From Leptospirales bacterium (lineage in GTDB: Bacteria; Spirochaetota; Leptospiria; Leptospirales; Leptonemataceae), in NCBI GenBank assembly GCA_019694655.1, contig JAIBBN010000010.1, forward strand, positions 1 through 64,000: a stretch of DNA of 64,000 nucleotides, written 5' to 3'. Below the pieces are notes generated by a model. The model saw nothing but the letters and a program-made list of their open reading frames with translations. It made no database searches and was not told where the DNA came from. The position numbers were made by a program, and so were the translations under genes. Positions 1-8,037 of this stretch are shown here, in pieces (position 1 is the stretch's first letter; each line of letters begins with the position of its first letter).

Positions 1-15
1 GAGCGAGGGCCAATC

Positions 16-190
16 GTTTAACTCCCGCTACGCGCTGCGCTCCTCGGCTTCGCCTGCGGTGCTCGGCCCTCGGCCTCTCGCTGCGCTCGCGCGGACAGGC
101 GCTATTCTGGAATATGGCAGGGCGCCTACCGCGACGGCCTTCTGGCACATTGCCGCTTCGCGGCAACGTCGCGTAGCTAGAACGTTAGCC
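16..190 (+). repeat. integron attC site 1
   Basis: Imperfect palindrome. It opens with GTTTAAC (R'', 16-22) and closes with GTTAGCC (R', 184-190). The inner arms GCTACGCG near the start and CGCGTAGC near the end are exact 8-base complements, as L''/L' boxes should be. The central part resembles the other attC sites of the array. The cassette that owned this site lies left of the window. Confidence 0.8.
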
Positions 191-209
191 GACATCCGCA
201 AAAGCTTAA

Positions 210-228
210 GCCGGCCGTCCTGGCCGGC
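210..228 (+). terminator. GC-rich hairpin at the head of cassette 1
   Basis: GCCGGCC, a 5-base loop, then GGCCGGC, followed by AATTTTGTC. This looks like a Rho-independent terminator with a weak T-tract. It lies between attC 1 and the gene at 274, where it could stop read-through from upstream cassettes. The folding is clear; the function is inferred. Confidence 0.45.
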
Positions 229-273
229 AATTTTGTCATCGTCAAAACCAGCGGTTCGCTGGGAAAACAGTGT

Positions 274-711
274 ATGACAGGATCAGAGTACGTCAGCCTC
301 ATCATCTTTCTTATCATTGTCAGTCTCGTCGGAATTCTTTTGTTCGCGCCATTGCGCCGCATTTTCCGTCGCCGTCGCGAGGAAGCGCTCGCCGATCAGC
401 AGATGCGCATGCGTGAAAACGGCCTTTTGCCACCCCCCGTTTACTCGAAAACGGATCTTCAATCTGAGGCCGAGAAGATCATGGCTCGCCCGGGCTTCTA
501 TGAAAACCAGCTGACATTGTCCCCTCTATACAGTTCAGACGACGCTCTTGACCGCGAATACCCTGATGCGGACAAGTACACGATCGGTCGCAACCTGCCC
601 GACGGGATGAAAGAGGGATGGATTGTCGAGCACCCGTACATTAAGCAGATTCTCGTTCGTGAATTGAAACGGCATCATCGAATTCGCGACTCATGGGACT
701 TGGACGCTTGA
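274..711 (+). CDS. cassette protein with one N-terminal membrane segment
   Basis: 145 residues, family not recognised. Residues about 7-27 form one hydrophobic helix followed by an Arg-rich stretch (RRIFRRRRE), so the N terminus should be outside and the rest, about 110 charged residues, in the cytoplasm. The ATG at 274 follows the attC boundary and the hairpin at 210. It is the only gene of its cassette and reads in the array direction. About 85 bases separate its stop from the next attC. Confidence 0.6.
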   Translation: MTGSEYVSLIIFLIIVSLVGILLFAPLRRIFRRRREEALADQQMRMRENGLLPPPVYSKTDLQSEAEKIMARPGFYENQLTLSPLYSSDDALDREYPDADKYTIGRNLPDGMKEGWIVEHPYIKQILVRELKRHHRIRDSWDLDA

Positions 712-796
712 TCAATGGGTCTTCACCCAGCAGTGGGCCATTCAAGTGTTTCCCCGAGTCGCCCATCCGTGGGCTCCCGACCCCTTGCGGACGATC

Positions 797-996
797 GGCT
801 AACTTCCGGGTAACCGCTGCGCCCTCGACAGGCTCGGGCTCGGCCGCTCGGCCCTCTCCGCCCAAACGGCTCCGCCTCTTTGGGCTACGTCCGGACACGC
901 GCCGCCTTACGGCAGAATAAATGGCGCGTGCCGGAGCGGGCCTTCGGGCAAATCGTTCGCTTCGCTCACGACTTCGGTTACCCTCTTTCGTTAGGC
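797..996 (+). repeat. integron attC site 2
   Basis: R'' GGCTAAC at 797-803 and R' GTTAGGC at 990-996. The inner arms GGGTAACC and GGTTACCC are perfect 8-base complements. The centre shares the blocks CGCGCCGCC and GGCGCGTGCCGGA with attC sites 3, 8 and 11. Confidence 0.87.
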
Positions 997-1000
997 GAAA

Positions 1001-1411
1001 TCAGCGGGCCGGGGAATGCAAGTCTATCGGTAGGATCTTGCTATATTGAACAAAGTCCTTGTCCATCGTGAAGATTGCCAACTCATGGTTCACCGCTACC
1101 GCACAGATCAGAAAGTCCGTAAACGATCCCTGCACTCCTTTGGCTCGGCACCTGTTGAAATACTCTGCAGCCGTTTCGTAATCCTCGGTCCGGATCTCTT
1201 CATCGGGAAAGGCCCGTAACTTGGCCCGCAATTCTTTGAAATCCTCTTCTTTCCTTATCCCGGACAACAGCTCCTGTCGCACCAAGCCCATCAAAACAGC
1301 ACGGTGCGCATCCACGAGCTCTATCAGCGTTTCCCGGACTCCGGGAGAATGCTCGGGTTTGCGCCGCAGGACTTCCGACCAAACGCTCGTATCTATAAGC
1401 ACCCTCGTCAT
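1001..1411 (-). CDS. vapC: VapC-type PIN-domain toxin
   Basis: 136 residues, the usual PIN toxin length. PIN RNases cut RNA with Mg2+ held by acidic residues. Visible here are the N-terminal DTSVW (Asp near position 7), the Glu of RQELLSG, the Asp of SFTDFLI and the late Asp of FTMDKDF, in the normal order. The start overlaps the end of vapB by four bases, antitoxin first. Both genes read against the array direction, so they need their own promoter; the 3' end lies four bases from the attC 2 core. Cassette-borne toxin-antitoxin pairs are known to stabilise long integron arrays. Confidence 0.88.
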   Translation of the reverse strand: MTRVLIDTSVWSEVLRRKPEHSPGVRETLIELVDAHRAVLMGLVRQELLSGIRKEEDFKELRAKLRAFPDEEIRTEDYETAAEYFNRCRAKGVQGSFTDFLICAVAVNHELAIFTMDKDFVQYSKILPIDLHSPAR

Positions 1412-1617
1412 CGCGGTTGCCGTTTCATGCGCGTCTTCTTGTAATCATAGCCCGGATCATACTCTATGCTGTTGAAAAGCTTCTTGATCTCAACCTGCCG
1501 GCGCCTTTGAATGAACTCTTCCAACGCAGAATTCACGGTCTCCCGCTTGGTCTTGAAATGCCCCAGTTTCTTTGCCTCCGTCAGCAGGCGTTCATTTATT
1601 GACAGGTTTGTGGCCAT
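1408..1617 (-). CDS. vapB: VapB-type antitoxin
   Basis: 69 residues. The N-terminal part (ATNLSINERLLTEAKKLG) fits the short antitoxins of the VapB/DUF2191 group, which have a beta strand plus a helix for DNA binding. The basic C-terminal tail should wrap the PIN toxin. It lies immediately upstream of vapC with a four-base overlap. An imperfect palindrome between promoter boxes upstream suggests autoregulation. There is no Shine-Dalgarno sequence before its ATG, so the message may be leaderless. Confidence 0.85.
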   Translation of the reverse strand: MATNLSINERLLTEAKKLGHFKTKRETVNSALEEFIQRRRQVEIKKLFNSIEYDPGYDYKKTRMKRQPR

Positions 1618-1623
1618 TTACAC

Positions 1624-1652
1624 AACATGGCACACATTGTACTGTGTGTCAA
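1624..1652 (-). promoter_or_regulatory. vapBC promoter with operator palindrome
   Basis: On the minus strand a perfect -35 box TTGACA (1652-1647) is followed after 17 bases by a weak -10 CATGTT (1629-1624). The ATG at 1617 comes six bases later, leaving almost no leader. CACACA (1631-1636) and TGTGTG (1643-1648) form an inverted repeat inside the spacer, well placed for VapB or VapBC to block polymerase. Confidence 0.55.
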
Positions 1653-1677
1653 TTCCGAAAAACGGCCCGCTGACTTC

Positions 1678-1880
1678 GCCTAACTTCCGGACAACCGCGG
1701 CGTCGCCCCTGTCGGGGCTCCTTGGGTCTGCGCCTTCTCCGCGCAACCGGCTCACACGTTCGCCTTGTTGCGCTCCGTCCGGTCACGCGCCGCCCGTTGG
1801 GCTGAATAAATGGCGCGTGCCGGATCAGGCTTGACCAAAGACTCGCTCCGCTCGTCCTTCGGTTGTCCTGTCCGTTATGC
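1678..1880 (+). repeat. integron attC site 3
   Basis: R'' GCCTAAC at 1678-1684 and R' GTTATGC at 1874-1880. The inner arms GGACAACC and GGTTGTCC pair perfectly. The centre is close to attC 2 and 8. It ends the VapBC cassette. Confidence 0.88.
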
Positions 1881-1884
1881 GAAA

Positions 1885-2676
1885 TTGTGCGCTCTACCAA
1901 CTTTGAAACCACTCTTAATAATAATACCGCTCGGCTGTGTTTGGGCGCTCTTGGCGATCCATTCTCACGAAGCATCGTTTTGCAGGAATGATGAAGGGTA
2001 CACGATCCTTCTTTTCCTGTACGGATATTCATTCACTGGCTTTGCATCTGGAGTTATCTTGTTCGCAAGACGCAAACTGATTGTCGGATGGCGAATCCTT
2101 TGGATCTTACCTTGGGCTTTCCTCCTTGCCGTGCCTTCCGTATTCCTTATTCACGAATGGGCTGTCCAGACTTGGAGAGAAACTGAGCTCACCGTGCGTC
2201 AATCCCACGCTTCTCTCATTGTTCAGCGTGGCCCTTTTTTTGCCCGGGAGGATATACTGTCCCCGTCCACTAAGTACGGTTCCTGTCTGCCGCAAGGGGT
2301 CCCTTATGAGTCACTTGCCCCCAAAGAGGATGCAGAGAATATGCCTCCTGTGCCCTCCAAGCAGACAATGCTTGAATGGGAAACCAAGTGCAAACCTCAA
2401 TACGCCCTTTCATTCTTCCGACCTGTCACCATCTATGTCCGCGGCTCACCGACGCAATTCAACCGTTTCATTCTCTGGTCACACTGGAAGTGCCAGAACG
2501 CACCCGCCAATTTTGCAGTGTTCCTGAACGACACCGTCGTTGTGGCGATGGCTCGCCAATATTCCTACAGCCGGACAGATGTGTTCGGTCGTTACGTCTG
2601 TCAGTTCCCGGTAGAGACTCGCAAATCTGTCGCTGCATTATTCCCGCTTGAATCGGAACTGAAATGCCAGCATTAA
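1885..2676 (+). CDS. cassette membrane protein of unknown function
   Basis: 263 residues from a TTG at 1885, five bases after the attC 3 core. The same frame stays open upstream into the attC, but that part reads as palindrome, so the TTG is preferred. The first third has three hydrophobic helices (about LLIIIPLGCVWALLA, then IILFLYGYSF-like and ILWILPWAFLLAV regions). The remaining 170 residues are mostly polar, with several Cys, and probably lie outside the membrane. No family recognised. Sole gene of its cassette. Confidence 0.6.
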   Translation: MCALPTLKPLLIIIPLGCVWALLAIHSHEASFCRNDEGYTILLFLYGYSFTGFASGVILFARRKLIVGWRILWILPWAFLLAVPSVFLIHEWAVQTWRETELTVRQSHASLIVQRGPFFAREDILSPSTKYGSCLPQGVPYESLAPKEDAENMPPVPSKQTMLEWETKCKPQYALSFFRPVTIYVRGSPTQFNRFILWSHWKCQNAPANFAVFLNDTVVVAMARQYSYSRTDVFGRYVCQFPVETRKSVAALFPLESELKCQH

Positions 2677-2692
2677 AATCGCGCACAACTTC

Positions 2693-3058
2693 GCATAACT
2701 TCCGTTGCCCGCTCCGCCCTACGCCGCACTTCGTTTCGCTCCGGTGCTCGGTCCTGGCACTCTCGCGGAACCATTTCATTTGTTCCGCTCGCGCGGATGC
2801 GCGCAGGTTTAGGAATATTAGAAGTGCGCGCACCGCGTCGTGCTGCGGACAAATTGACCGGCACGCCGGACAGTCTCGCAAGTCATGCGTAGTACAACAT
2901 TTATATGTTGATACGGGATTTTAGGAATACCTCGCTCCGCTCGAAATGCCTTTAGATAGAAGAAGCAAAAGTTAAGGCGGGCTTTCTCTGAATTCAGCTC
3001 GCTGCCCGGCTCTGCGCTTCGCTCGGCCGGTCAACTTCGGGCAACTAATACGTTATGC
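2693..3058 (+). repeat. integron attC site 4, unusually long
   Basis: R'' GCATAAC at 2693-2699 and R' GTTATGC at 3052-3058 are 366 bases apart, against about 200 for most sites here. The arms GTTGCCCG (2704-2711) and CGGGCAAC (3038-3045) pair perfectly over eight bases, so the two ends belong together. The extra length is in the middle, about 2885-3000, where an AT-richer stretch without a gene interrupts the usual centre. Confidence 0.75.
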
Positions 3059-3089
3059 GAAAGAGGCCGGGCTACAAAACTAGACTACT

Positions 3090-4205
3090 ATGGAACATCT
3101 ATTCATTCAAAAGTCAAAGCTTGAACTCGAGGCACTGTATCGCGCACTCACAGAAACTTTTCCGAATGTTGAATTCAGTCTCTCGGGTGCCAACCTGTCC
3201 GGTAAGGTAAAAGAATTCGGCGTTTTCCGTATTTCGTCGCGCGGCCGTATTCCAAAGCCACAATCGGTCCCTTGCCCATCGCAACTGGACGGACAAATAT
3301 GCCTTGACCTCTTCCTTGCTGCTGTCTGTTCAAAGGTTACGGAAACATGCCTCTGCTGGTTCGATGATGACATCGGATCTGCCTTTGCGATATTCTCAAA
3401 GGGAGCAATAACTGAATTCCGAGGGGAAAGCGAAGACTACCTTTTTGCCCTACGGGGAGAAAAGATTGATGTCACAGACCGTGCACTTTCTGACGAAAGC
3501 CCGCCGATATACGTATTTGCAGTGCTCGACGCCGGACTCTCAGAGTTTCTGGGAACTGTTGATTACGCATATGAGACCGTCTCAAAGCAATATCATGAAT
3601 CCCCGAATCGTGTAAGCTGGCCATCAAAGGAGGCTCCTTCTGTCGCCGGATCACACCCAGTCCTGCGTCTGTGGACGCGTTATGAAGATATATTCAATGC
3701 GGATACTTTCGTCCATCTCGTGTCTGCGACAAGAGAATCAAACTCGGCCGACAAGACGGCCGCGCTCGCTCTGGACTTTCTCAAGCACCCATCGTGCAAA
3801 AAGCCAGGCACCTCTTCACAGGCTCTGGCGCTATCCGGCGCTACTTCCCTGTCTGAATCAATTGAATTGCTAATCTCGGACCCAGTACGACCCGGTGACT
3901 GGGTTCTCGCTTTGGCATATAGTCATCCAACGCCTTCTGAACTTCGTTCCCTTTTGAAAAAAGGTCGCCCCTATTCCTTCGTGGCTCTGGAGACCATTGA
4001 ATACCTAATGAGTCGTGGACAGCGCCCGGAAAAACTCGGACTTGTCCCAGCAGTACGCGAGTTCATCCAGCGGCATCCGTTGAAGTTTAGTTTCACTCAG
4101 GTTGCAAAGACCGAGATCAAGAAGGCCGTCATGGAGTTCGCGGCCGAATCTAACCCTGGGCTCCGCGAAAGAAAATCCATCGAATTCTGCCTGAAGTGCC
4201 TCTAG
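3090..4205 (+). CDS. large cassette protein, unknown
   Basis: 371 residues, soluble, no signal peptide or membrane helix, no family recognised. It is the largest cassette gene here. The N-terminal half is mixed alpha/beta; residues about 215-371 look helical and could be a repeat superhelix (ALALDFLKHPS, EYLMSRGQRPEKLG, EFIQRHPLKF). The ATG at 3090 is the first in frame after the attC 4 core at 3058. The following attC is cut off by the IS1182-like insertion. Confidence 0.65.
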   Translation: MEHLFIQKSKLELEALYRALTETFPNVEFSLSGANLSGKVKEFGVFRISSRGRIPKPQSVPCPSQLDGQICLDLFLAAVCSKVTETCLCWFDDDIGSAFAIFSKGAITEFRGESEDYLFALRGEKIDVTDRALSDESPPIYVFAVLDAGLSEFLGTVDYAYETVSKQYHESPNRVSWPSKEAPSVAGSHPVLRLWTRYEDIFNADTFVHLVSATRESNSADKTAALALDFLKHPSCKKPGTSSQALALSGATSLSESIELLISDPVRPGDWVLALAYSHPTPSELRSLLKKGRPYSFVALETIEYLMSRGQRPEKLGLVPAVREFIQRHPLKFSFTQVAKTEIKKAVMEFAAESNPGLRERKSIEFCLKCL

Positions 4206-4223
4206 ATAGGCCCGGCCTCCCTC

Positions 4224-4230
4224 GCCTAAC
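4224..4230 (+). repeat. truncated attC core
   Basis: GCCTAAC, identical to the R'' of attC 3, sits 18 bases after the stop of the 371-residue gene. The palindromic centre found after every other R'' is missing; IS1182-related DNA follows. This is best read as an attC broken by the insertion or a later deletion. Confidence 0.45.
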
Positions 4231-5938
4231 CAGACTGACGAATAAGTACAGAATTTGAAGCTGCCTGTCCTCGCCTGCCCCTTCGGACAGATCGAGGCGA
4301 ACTTTTTGGATCGGAGCCAGCCGATTCGACGTTTTTCGCAGGGCGGTGCGCGAATGGCGGCCCGGGCGCACGGATTGCGCGATCACAAACGCCGGAGATC
4401 AGCAGCGTTGGCGATCTTTTCGATGTTGTGGACCATGCAATAGAGCAGCCATTGGGCGTTTACTTTTTGTTGACCACGCAGCGTGAAACGATTGAGCCCT
4501 TTCTGGAAGGTAATGTTCGCAAACACGGGCTCCACGATGCCCATGCGTTTTGAATAGAGCCGGCGACCTCGAAGGGTGTCGATCTTTGCCTTCATGCGGG
4601 TGGCGTGCGTCGCTTCGCCGCGATTGTTGATGATGTGTAAATTTCGCCGCCTGGCTGTGTCTGTTCCGAGACAGCGCTTTCGCAGCTGGCACGCTGAGCA
4701 GTCCGAAGCCCTGGCCGCATAGCGGCGAAAATTCGTATCATGAATCCACATCGAAGCCGTTGTCTGACGCAGCGTCTTGCTCGCCGGGCAGGAGTAGGTG
4801 TTGCTCTGTTTGTTGAATCGGAAATCGTCGACAGTGAACTTCGGCGTCGTCGGCTTGCGTCGCTGTCGCCCCTGGATGCGATCTTTGTACCGGCGAGCGG
4901 TTACAAATCGATCATCGCGCCGGCGGTAGCCCTGGTCTGGAATCACTGCCTCAATCTGTCGCCTTGCAAGATAGGCCAGATTATCTTCCGAGAAGTAGCC
5001 TGTGTCTCCCAGCAAGATCGTGCGCCGGATATCAAATCCATGACGATGACGGCGCTTAAGATTTATGTCCAGATTTTCCAGTGTCGGTCGCAACAGTTCG
5101 TGTTCCGGGCCGCGGCCGTGCGCGCCAGCCGAGAGCACAATCTGATGTCTGGCATCCACCAGCGCGATTCCGTTGTAGCCCTGAATCATGCCGCGTGAGG
5201 ACTTGATCTTCGCGCTTTCGTTGTCCGTAACGTTGCTCTGGATTTCATTGTTCCGCTGACCGCGACGCGGCTCATTCTCGCGCAAAAATTTCTCGATGCG
5301 CTTTGATGGCGAAGCTTCGCAACCCGGCTGGCTTTACGGTCGTTCTGCCTGTGGCTGCGCATTACGAGCTGTACTTGAGCTTTGAGCTTGTCGCGTTTCT
5401 TTCGTAGATCGCTGAATGTTCCGCTCCATTCGCGGCTGGCATTCGAGGCCAGTTTACAACCGTCGATCGCCAGTATTCGTCCGCCCACCAGACCCAGCCG
5501 CAGACACACCGCAAGCGCGTCGGCGAAGAGGTCGGCAACCTCGTCACCAAGGGAGGCGACAAAGGCTGCAATCGTTGTACAGTCCGGCATCGCGCAGCCG
5601 GAGAGCGCCATGAAGGTTACATTTGTGGGGCACGCCTCCTCAATCGCCCGCGAGGAATACAGGCCGCGCGAATAGGCATACAGAATGATCTTAAGCAAAG
5701 TACGCGGGTCGAATGCTGGAGCGCCGGTTTCGTCGTTCCTGCAGCGCGTATCCAGACTGCTAAAGCGAAAACGCCGATCAATAATGTCTATCGAAATCAA
5801 CGACGATCATGCGGCATTGTGTGCGATCATGGCGTTTGTAGCGGGCCATCTGCGCTCTCCTTCCGAAACTTCAGAGGCATGACGGCAAGTTGCGTCAATT
5901 TTTGGCGCTTCTTTTCCAAAAGCGGGCTTTTTCGACAA
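4231..5938 (-). mobile_element. IS1182-family insertion sequence, decayed
   Basis: The block between the broken attC core (4224-4230) and the intact attC 5 (from 5939) holds one disrupted transposase of the IS1182 family. The limits given are those of the block; I could not find convincing terminal inverted repeats or a target duplication, so the true ends may lie inside. Confidence 0.65.
4383..5849 (-). pseudogene. IS1182-family transposase, broken in two places
   Basis: The start is an ATG at 5849 with AGGAG upstream, giving MARYKRHD, typical of IS1182 transposases. After about 20 residues the frame is lost, apparently by a small deletion, because the family's N-terminal segment is missing. 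It resumes at about 5800 with the conserved YRNDETGAPA-like block (here CRNDETGAPAFDPRTLL) and the Asp of AIDGCK. A second shift near 5290-5330 leads into the block with EIQSNVTDNESAK, GYNGIALVD and the catalytic C-terminal part (VEPVFANIT). Together the pieces cover almost a whole transposase. It should be inactive. Confidence 0.85.
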
Positions 5939-6140
5939 ACTCAACTTCGGCTTTGCGCTGCGTCACTCGCTTCGCTCGCTCCTCGGGTTTCGCGCTCTCC
6001 GCGCAGCCGGCTCACCGGTTCGCCTTGCTGCGCTCCATCCGGACGGGCGCGATATTTGGAAGATAAGATGCGCGCCCGCCGGAACGCGCTCAACCAAATT
6101 GGCCCTTCGGGCCAACTTCGCAAACCCTAGAACGTTATGC
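5939..6140 (+). repeat. integron attC site 5
   Basis: R'' ACTCAAC (5939-5945) fits RYYYAAC exactly and R' GTTATGC lies at 6134-6140. The inner arms GGCTTTGCG and CGCAAACCC pair with one mismatch. The centre is of the type seen in attC 2, 3 and 8. It lies directly right of the IS1182 block. Confidence 0.8.
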
Positions 6141-6188
6141 GAAATTTTTCCGCGTGGGAAAATGTCCACCAAAAGCGGCTTTTTCTGC

Positions 6189-6224
6189 TTGCCTCCCGGT
6201 CGCCCGTATATATCCTGTATATAC
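6189..6224 (+). promoter_or_regulatory. brnTA promoter and operator
   Basis: A -35-like TTGCCT (6189-6194) and -10-like TATCCT (6211-6216) are 16 bases apart. GTATATA (6206-6212) and TATATAC (6218-6224) form a perfect inverted repeat around the -10 box, a likely site for the BrnA repressor. The toxin's GTG starts at 6226, so there is no room for a normal leader. Confidence 0.45.
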
Positions 6225-6225
6225 A

Positions 6226-6540
6226 GTGATTGATCTCTCGTCTCTGACTGGTTTTCAATGGGATTCGGGTAATTCCGAGAAGAATTGGACGCTGCACCAG
6301 GTGACCAACGGTGAATCAGAAGAAGTGTTCTTCAATGAGCCTATCCTGGTTCGGTCGGATGGCCCACATTCCTCCAAAGCGGAGGGTCGGTACTATGTCC
6401 TCGGACAAACCAACGTGGTAAGGCATCTATTCGTTGTCTTCACTGTCCGAAAAAATCTGATCCGCGTGATTTCAGCCCGAGACATGAATCAGAACGAAGA
6501 TCGCATATATGAAAAACTTAAAAAAGATTCCCCACTTTAA
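6226..6540 (+). CDS. brnT: BrnT-type toxin
   Basis: 104 residues from a GTG at 6226; the frame extends upstream but that part has no family match. BrnT toxins are small RNase-fold proteins that stop translation. Recognisable features are FQWDSGNSEKNW near the N terminus (the family's F-x-W-D-x-x-K/N segment), GRYYVLGQT in the middle and IRVISARDMNQNE near the end. Toxin precedes antitoxin, the usual BrnTA order, and the genes overlap by 32 bases. Confidence 0.85.
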   Translation: MIDLSSLTGFQWDSGNSEKNWTLHQVTNGESEEVFFNEPILVRSDGPHSSKAEGRYYVLGQTNVVRHLFVVFTVRKNLIRVISARDMNQNEDRIYEKLKKDSPL

Positions 6541-6829
6541 GTCCGAAGACGCTGAGCGCGAGTTCTGGGCCTCGCACGATGCCGCAGACTATGTAAACTT
6601 TGAGACTTCCGAGAAGGTATCCTTCGCGGAGCTGCGTCCAACCACGCGCAGTATTTCAATACGTTTACCTGTCCCGCTCATGGACCGGCTTCGAGCCCTG
6701 GCCAACAAAAGAGACGTCCCGTATCAGTCTCTGATTAAGCTGTTCCTCGCCGAACGGGTGGAGACGGAAACCAAACGCTCATCCTCAAGGGAACACCCGC
6801 GAAGCGGCACGCGGAAAAACTTCGCATAA
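6509..6829 (+). CDS. brnA: BrnA-type antitoxin
   Basis: 106 residues. The N-terminal part (IPHFKSEDAEREFWASHD) and the ribbon-helix-helix segment (SISIRLPVPLMDRLRALA, then KRDVPYQSLIKLFL) match the antitoxin of BrnTA modules, which neutralises BrnT and represses the operon. The ATG lies inside brnT. The C-terminal 15 residues are read from cassette-specific DNA, and the stop codon is the TAA of the attC core GCATAAC, so the end of this protein is defined by the recombination site. Confidence 0.85.
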   Translation: MKNLKKIPHFKSEDAEREFWASHDAADYVNFETSEKVSFAELRPTTRSISIRLPVPLMDRLRALANKRDVPYQSLIKLFLAERVETETKRSSSREHPRSGTRKNFA

Positions 6830-7027
6830 CTCCATGTAGCCGCTCCGCTCCTCGGCGGTCAGGCCGCCTGCGGTGCTCGGTCCTTGCACTCTCGACAAAC
6901 GGCTCACTGGTTCGCCTTTTTGTCTCGCGCGGTTGCGCGCGAATTTCGTAATATTAGAAGCGCGCGCACTGCGCCGTGCTGCGGACAAATGCGCTTCGCG
7001 CACTTCTGGTAACTCACCACGTTATGC
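6824..7027 (+). repeat. integron attC site 6
   Basis: R'' GCATAAC at 6824-6830 and R' GTTATGC at 7021-7027. The centre contains GGCTCACTGGTTCGCC, CTCGCGCGG and AATATTAGAAGCGCGCGCAC, shared with attC 4 and 10 rather than 2, 3 and 8. The R'' core overlaps the end of brnA. Confidence 0.85.
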
Positions 7028-7052
7028 GCAATTGCGCGAAAGGAGAACACCG

Positions 7053-7646
7053 TTGATATTCTTGGACGATCACGCAGACGGCTGGCACGCTCATATGCAT
7101 CCAAAAACTCACATACTGGGGATGGCAAAGTCCCCGCTGAATCTGAAAGGCGCAAAATCACGTTCGGTCGAACTTGATTACCTACGCCTTCTGCACACCG
7201 TCATTGCGATCCGCCACTGCCCAAAGATACCAGAGTATCAAGCGTTGATCCCACACTTCCACTCCCACGATGCTCACGGGTATCTGTTCGTCATTGCCGA
7301 GGACATTCGCAGGGCTTTGATTTCCAATCTCGCTTCAAAGTATGACCCCGAACAAACGACAGTTCGCCTATTGTCCCTTGAGGCCGCATATCCTCATGTC
7401 TACGCCGAGCACATCCAGCGTCTCCGTGACGAAAAGAGCCGGAACGCCTCCGCCATTGTACCCGGTGCCCATCCCGGAAGAGCCGCCGCCAATCTCGGAC
7501 GTTTGCTCGGTGAGAAATACTTGGAACTCTGGATTCGCGAAAACTACGCGGACTTCAACGATCCTATCGAACACCCTTTTGGAGTTCAATGGGACTTCTA
7601 TCAGTGGATCCCCGGGAAAATCGCGTGGCCCGCGGCGCCCTCCTGA
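7053..7646 (+). CDS. cassette protein, unknown
   Basis: 197 residues from a TTG at 7053. A strong AAAGGAG lies nine bases upstream, which decides this start over in-frame codons inside attC 6. Soluble, no signal peptide. The N terminus MIFLDDHADGWHAHMHPK is rich in Asp and His, and HFHSHDAHGY follows in the middle, so metal binding is possible but unproved. The C terminus is rich in Trp and Pro. Sole gene of its cassette. Confidence 0.65.
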   Translation: MIFLDDHADGWHAHMHPKTHILGMAKSPLNLKGAKSRSVELDYLRLLHTVIAIRHCPKIPEYQALIPHFHSHDAHGYLFVIAEDIRRALISNLASKYDPEQTTVRLLSLEAAYPHVYAEHIQRLRDEKSRNASAIVPGAHPGRAAANLGRLLGEKYLELWIRENYADFNDPIEHPFGVQWDFYQWIPGKIAWPAAPS

Positions 7647-7663
7647 CCCTTTCGCGGAACGGC

Positions 7664-7945
7664 ATATAACTTCGCGTAACCGCTCCGCTCCTCGGCTTTG
7701 CCTCCGGTGCTCGGACCTCGCGCTCTCGCCGGAGTCGCGGCACGAAGAAAGCGGAAATCACTTCGTGATTCCGCAAAATATGCGCCGCTCCTTCCGGCTC
7801 GTGCGGACGCGCGCATAGGTGAAGAATGAATGCGCGCGTCGCACCGCCGCTCGCCCACAGTTTCGCGCGCCGTAAGGTCGAAAGCCTTCGGCTTTCTCCG
7901 AAATAACGGCGCACGAAACCGTCGAATACTGGCGGTACGTTATGC
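7664..7945 (+). repeat. integron attC site 7, long form
   Basis: R''-like ATATAAC (7664-7670) follows the stop of the 197-residue gene, and R' GTTATGC lies at 7939-7945. At 282 bases it is longer than most sites. Next to the cores GTAACCGC and GCGGTAC nearly pair. The centre contains an extra hairpin (GAAAGCCTTCGGCTTTC near 7880). Confidence 0.72.
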
Positions 7946-8037
7946 GCCATTCCGCATGGGGTCGATCGAGCCAACATGTTCGTCACAGCGAAATTTTCTT
8001 TTTTTAGTCAATATCCTAGTACCCGGAGAGTGTATCG

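Noticed and set aside
4383-5849. Programmed frameshifting in the IS1182 transposase
   Set aside because: IS1182 transposases are normally one frame. The first break also lacks part of the N-terminal domain, which points to decay.
5939-6140. Treating 4224-4230 and 5939-6140 as one attC split by the IS
   Set aside because: The site at 5939 has its own R'' core (ACTCAAC) and its arms pair internally, so it is complete without the fragment at 4224.
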